A DNA stretch of 22,733 nucleotides. Source: Deltaproteobacteria bacterium. Lineage in GTDB: Bacteria > Desulfobacterota > Dissulfuribacteria > Dissulfuribacterales > UBA3076. Below, piece by piece: positions 20,456 through 22,733 of this stretch. The stretch's first letter is position 1. Each line of letters opens with the position of its first letter. A program made the translations under genes and the position numbers. Location of the stretch: assembly GCA_030605675.1 (NCBI GenBank), contig JAUWHV010000030.1, forward strand, positions 1 through 22,733, in the 5' to 3' direction. Under the pieces are notes generated by a model. It saw only the letters and a program-made list of their open reading frames with translations, ran no database searches and was not told where the DNA came from.

Positions 20456-21174
20456 AGTTCGGTGAGTTGCGGTAAAACGGGCGTTGTAACCCCGTGAACG
20501 GTTACCCTTACTTCAGCCATCTTGAGGTCTTCTTGAGTGGTAATCTTGAAATTGCCGGAGCTGCCTTCCACCACGCCCACGGCAACTCCTATGATCTCCA
20601 GGAGGCCTGCTTCGTCAGTAGCCTTTATACCCTTTACTTCTGCCAGCTTGTATGCAGACTGCAGGTCTTCCTTTCTGCAGACCTGGGGCGTTTGGGCCAG
20701 ATAGAGACGGCTCCGGTCCTGGCTCCTGATAATCAGTCCGTCTTCATCCACTACTTTTACCGTGTCCCGAACAGGAACGGCAAGGATGGCAGCTCCTACC
20801 TCCCGGGCCATAAAACACACAGCCTCTATCTGTGTGGAGGTCACAAGGGGCCTTGCGGCATCGTGTACTGCCACCCACTCAATTCCAGGATCTACTGCAT
20901 CCAATCCTGATTTTACGGATTCCTGTCTGGTTGACCCTCCCGGCACCACCTTGACCCGGACCCTGTGGACCCATTTCTCTGTTATTTCAATAGCAAAACC
21001 CTCGTCTGAAGGCGGCGCCACTACTATCAGTTCGCTAATCAGCTTTGATCTGTCAAATGCCTCAAGACTCCAGGCAAGAACAGGACGTCCTCCCAGGGCT
21101 AAAAACTGTTTTGGAATCCTTGCACCAAAACGAATACCAGCACCGGCTGCTACAATAATGGCTGAGATTTTCAT
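20452..21174 (-). CDS. ispD: 2-C-methyl-D-erythritol 4-phosphate cytidylyltransferase
   Basis: 240 residues against about 225-230 usual. N-terminal CTP-binding motif AAGAGIRFG (9-17), PKQF (21-24), GGSTRQESV (79-87), VHDAARPLV (103-111), and the late TDEAGLLE and KITTQEDLKMAE motifs. It forms CDP-ME in the MEP isoprenoid pathway. The last 19 residues (222-240, VRVTVHGVTTPVLPQLTEL) follow the normal end of the family and are encoded by repeat DNA; the stop codon lies in the arm of the 109-bp element. It starts 16 bp after glcD. It is separated from its pathway partner ispF by sat and abcF, whereas the two are adjacent or fused in many bacteria. Confidence 0.96.
   Translation of the reverse strand: MKISAIIVAAGAGIRFGARIPKQFLALGGRPVLAWSLEAFDRSKLISELIVVAPPSDEGFAIEITEKWVHRVRVKVVPGGSTRQESVKSGLDAVDPGIEWVAVHDAARPLVTSTQIEAVCFMAREVGAAILAVPVRDTVKVVDEDGLIIRSQDRSRLYLAQTPQVCRKEDLQSAYKLAEVKGIKATDEAGLLEIIGVAVGVVEGSSGNFKITTQEDLKMAEVRVTVHGVTTPVLPQLTEL
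20490..20505. repeat. Third copy of the GTAACCGTTYACRGGG repeat, inside ispD
   Basis: CCCCGTGAACGGTTAC matches the right arm of the adjacent element at 14 of 16 positions and has the same orientation. It lies within the last 19 codons of ispD and encodes part of VRVTVHGVTTP, a tail beyond the usual end of IspD. Confidence 0.65.
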
Positions 21175-21190
21175 AGTATTTCCACGGCCC

Positions 21191-22567
21191 TTATGGAAAC
21201 ACCTTCCCGGGATTCAGAATATTCCTGGGATCAAATACCTTTTTTATACCCCTCATGATCTCAAGGCCCCTCTTATCTATCTCCATCTGAATAAAAGGCC
21301 TTTTTGTAAGACCAATGCCATGCTCACCTGAAATGGTCCCTCCAAGTGCCAAGGTTGCCTCCATAACCTCCATAACAGCTGCCTCTCCCCTGAGCTTTTC
21401 TTCCCTGTCACTCAGGTCAAGCAAGAGATTTACATGAAGATTTCCATCACCTGCGTGGCCAAAGCTGAGGATTGTGATCCGGTTTTTCCTGCCTATTTTT
21501 TCCAGTTCACTTATCATCTCCGGCAGGCAGCTCCTTGGAACGCATATGTCTTCATTAATTTTGTCAGGGAATCCAAGGGTCCTGATAGAAGGGGCCATGC
21601 CCTGTCTGGCAGACCAGAAGGCCTTTGCTTGATCCTTGGACTTTGCCACATGTATATCAGTTGCCCCGCAGTTCTTGCAGGAGTTCTTCACTTCCTCAAG
21701 TTGCCTCGGAATAGATTCCCGAACACCATCCACTTCAATGAGCAGCATGGCATCGGCCCTTTCAGGTACTACAACCGGAAGCTGGTCTGATATCAATTCA
21801 ATACTCATCTTATCAAGGAATTCCGCACATCTGGGCAGAATCCTTGATTCGAAGAGGCTTACCACTGTATTCGAGGCTGATTTTGCATCCGGAAAAAACG
21901 CGATAAGCGTGCCCTCTGCTTCCGGGCTAGGTATAAGCTTCAAGGTGATCCTGGTCACGACACCCAGCATGCCCTCAGAGCCTACCACCAGTCTGGTAAG
22001 ATCGTATCCCACCACTCCTTTTGCCGTCCGGGTGCCTGTGTGGATCACACTCCCGTCAGCAAGCACCAACTCCAGGGCCATGACATAGTCCCTGGTAACA
22101 CCATATTTTACCGCCCTTGGTCCTCCGGCACCAGTGGCCACGTTTCCTCCAATAGTGCAAAAACGCATACTCGCTGGGTCCGGGGGATAAAACAGCCCGT
22201 GTCGCGATACCTCTTCCTGCAACTCCCCTGTAACGACTCCTGGTTCTACCAGGGCGGTGAGGTCCCCGGGGTTGATGGATATTATCCGGTCCATCCTGGT
22301 AAGACAGAGCGCAAGCCCCCCATTAATCGGGACGGATGCCCCTGTAGTACCTGTACCGGCACCCCTGGGGAATACTGACAAGCCTTCTTGATTTGCAAGG
22401 GAAAGTACCTGAGAGACTTCTTCAGTAGATCCCGGAAGGGCTATGGCCTCTGGTAAAGAGCTAATGCTGCTGGCATCATAGGAGTAGCACTTCAGATCAG
22501 CCGGATCTGTGGAAAAATTCTCAGGCCCCACAATCTCCAAAATCTGTCGAACCAGAGTCTTTTTCAT
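21191..22567 (-). CDS. glcD: FAD-binding oxidase, glycolate oxidase GlcD / D-lactate dehydrogenase type
   Basis: 458 residues, the length of GlcD-like subunits. The FAD PCMH domain (about 36-215) has PRGAGTGTTGASVP (67-80) and IGGNVATGAGGPRAVKYG. The FAD-oxidase C-terminal domain has HAGDGNLH (371-378) and SGEHGIGLTK (413-422), which carry substrate- and metal-binding histidines. It oxidises a 2-hydroxy acid (glycolate, D-lactate or similar). No iron-sulfur domain is fused; the partner GlcF-type subunit is not in the window. The ATG lacks an evident ribosome binding site: the sequence ahead is the GGTTCA repeat. It is 27 bp after the end of dnaA. The substrate is uncertain, the family is not. 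Confidence 0.9.
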   Translation of the reverse strand: MKKTLVRQILEIVGPENFSTDPADLKCYSYDASSISSLPEAIALPGSTEEVSQVLSLANQEGLSVFPRGAGTGTTGASVPINGGLALCLTRMDRIISINPGDLTALVEPGVVTGELQEEVSRHGLFYPPDPASMRFCTIGGNVATGAGGPRAVKYGVTRDYVMALELVLADGSVIHTGTRTAKGVVGYDLTRLVVGSEGMLGVVTRITLKLIPSPEAEGTLIAFFPDAKSASNTVVSLFESRILPRCAEFLDKMSIELISDQLPVVVPERADAMLLIEVDGVRESIPRQLEEVKNSCKNCGATDIHVAKSKDQAKAFWSARQGMAPSIRTLGFPDKINEDICVPRSCLPEMISELEKIGRKNRITILSFGHAGDGNLHVNLLLDLSDREEKLRGEAAVMEVMEATLALGGTISGEHGIGLTKRPFIQMEIDKRGLEIMRGIKKVFDPRNILNPGKVFP

Positions 22568-22576
22568 TATTGAAGA

Positions 22577-22597
22577 GGTTCAAGGTTCAAAAGTTCA
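22577..22597. repeat. GGTTCA tandem repeat between dnaA and glcD
   Basis: GGTTCAAGGTTCAAAAGTTCA, three units of the family also at 2824-2852. On the minus strand the first three bases of the repeat are the TGA stop of dnaA (22595-22597), and it fills the place where a glcD ribosome binding site would be expected. Confidence 0.6.
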
Positions 22598-22733
22598 GCT
22601 CTGCCACTGCTGTTTTTCCAGTTGATTGATCAGAAATTCTATCTGGTGCCTGAGCTTAACAGACTCATTCATTTGTTGCTTTATACGGTTAACAGAGTGC
22701 AACACAGTGGCATGATCACGGCTGAATTCTCTC
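22595..22733 (-). CDS. dnaA: Chromosomal replication initiator DnaA, C-terminal end (partial)
   Basis: The last 45 residues are visible; the gene continues past the window edge. They start REFSRDHATVLHSVNRI, the DnaA domain IV signature (RDHxTVxHxxxxI) that contacts the DnaA box, and end in a helical tail QIEFLINQLEKQQWQS. Domain IV recognises the replication origin. The usual dnaN partner is not downstream; glcD and ispD follow instead. No cluster of DnaA boxes is visible in this window, so the origin cannot be placed. A second dnaA-like gene or a non-standard dnaA locus is possible. Confidence 0.9.
   Translation of the reverse strand, partial: REFSRDHATVLHSVNRIKQQMNESVKLRHQIEFLINQLEKQQWQS

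Noticed and set aside
22568..22733. oriC next to dnaA
   Set aside because: The visible side of dnaA is its 3' end, with only a 27-bp gap; no DnaA-box cluster or AT-rich unwinding region is in view.

Overview
The window reads as chromosomal DNA of an anaerobic, sulfate-reducing Desulfobacterota (former Deltaproteobacteria, Desulfobacterales-like). This rests on a prokaryotic-type ATP sulfurylase (Sat) with the zinc-site residues usual in sulfate reducers, and on a gene order (tRNA-Val, thrS, infC, rpmI, rplT, pheS, pheT, ihfA, merR) typical of that group. The exact genus cannot be fixed by eye. No phage, transposase, CRISPR array or rRNA is visible.

Layout. Positions 1-364 hold the tail of an unidentified gene and an inverted-repeat-bounded element. 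365-1381 (+) is a two-TM potassium channel with a cytoplasmic RCK-like half. A long minus-strand block (11816 down to 1529) carries tRNA-Val(GAC), thrS, infC, rpmI, rplT, pheS, pheT, ihfA, a MerR-type regulator, pheA, then an Hpt phosphotransfer protein followed by a REC-GGDEF diguanylate cyclase. From 12131 to 16016 (+) there is a tightly packed four-gene operon: BCAM0308-family zinc-ribbon protein, RmuC, a PfkB-family kinase and a formyltransferase-fold protein. It converges on, and overlaps, a minus-strand abcF-ispF pair. A 523-bp intergenic region carries a near-consensus promoter for sat (19006-20277, +), which ends in a textbook terminator. The last part (minus) is ispD, a GlcD-type FAD oxidase and the C-terminus of DnaA.

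How the genes relate. The block from thrS to ihfA is translation machinery plus the nucleoid protein IHF. pheA (phenylalanine synthesis) lies just downstream of pheST. IspD and IspF act in the non-mevalonate isoprenoid pathway but are separated here by sat and abcF. Hpt plus REC-GGDEF form the output end of a phosphorelay that controls c-di-GMP.

The most unusual signal is a layer of short repeats. At least nine sequence families, mostly tandem 7-9 bp units or short inverted repeats, sit in almost every intergenic gap. They often touch gene ends: one supplies the ispD stop codon, another contains the dnaA stop codon. One has expanded inside pheT as a 24-bp unit that adds an in-frame 8-residue protein repeat. 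Other points of note are an infC gene with no ATG, GTG or TTG available (AUC start inferred) and the kinase-formyltransferase pair of unknown substrate in the rmuC operon.
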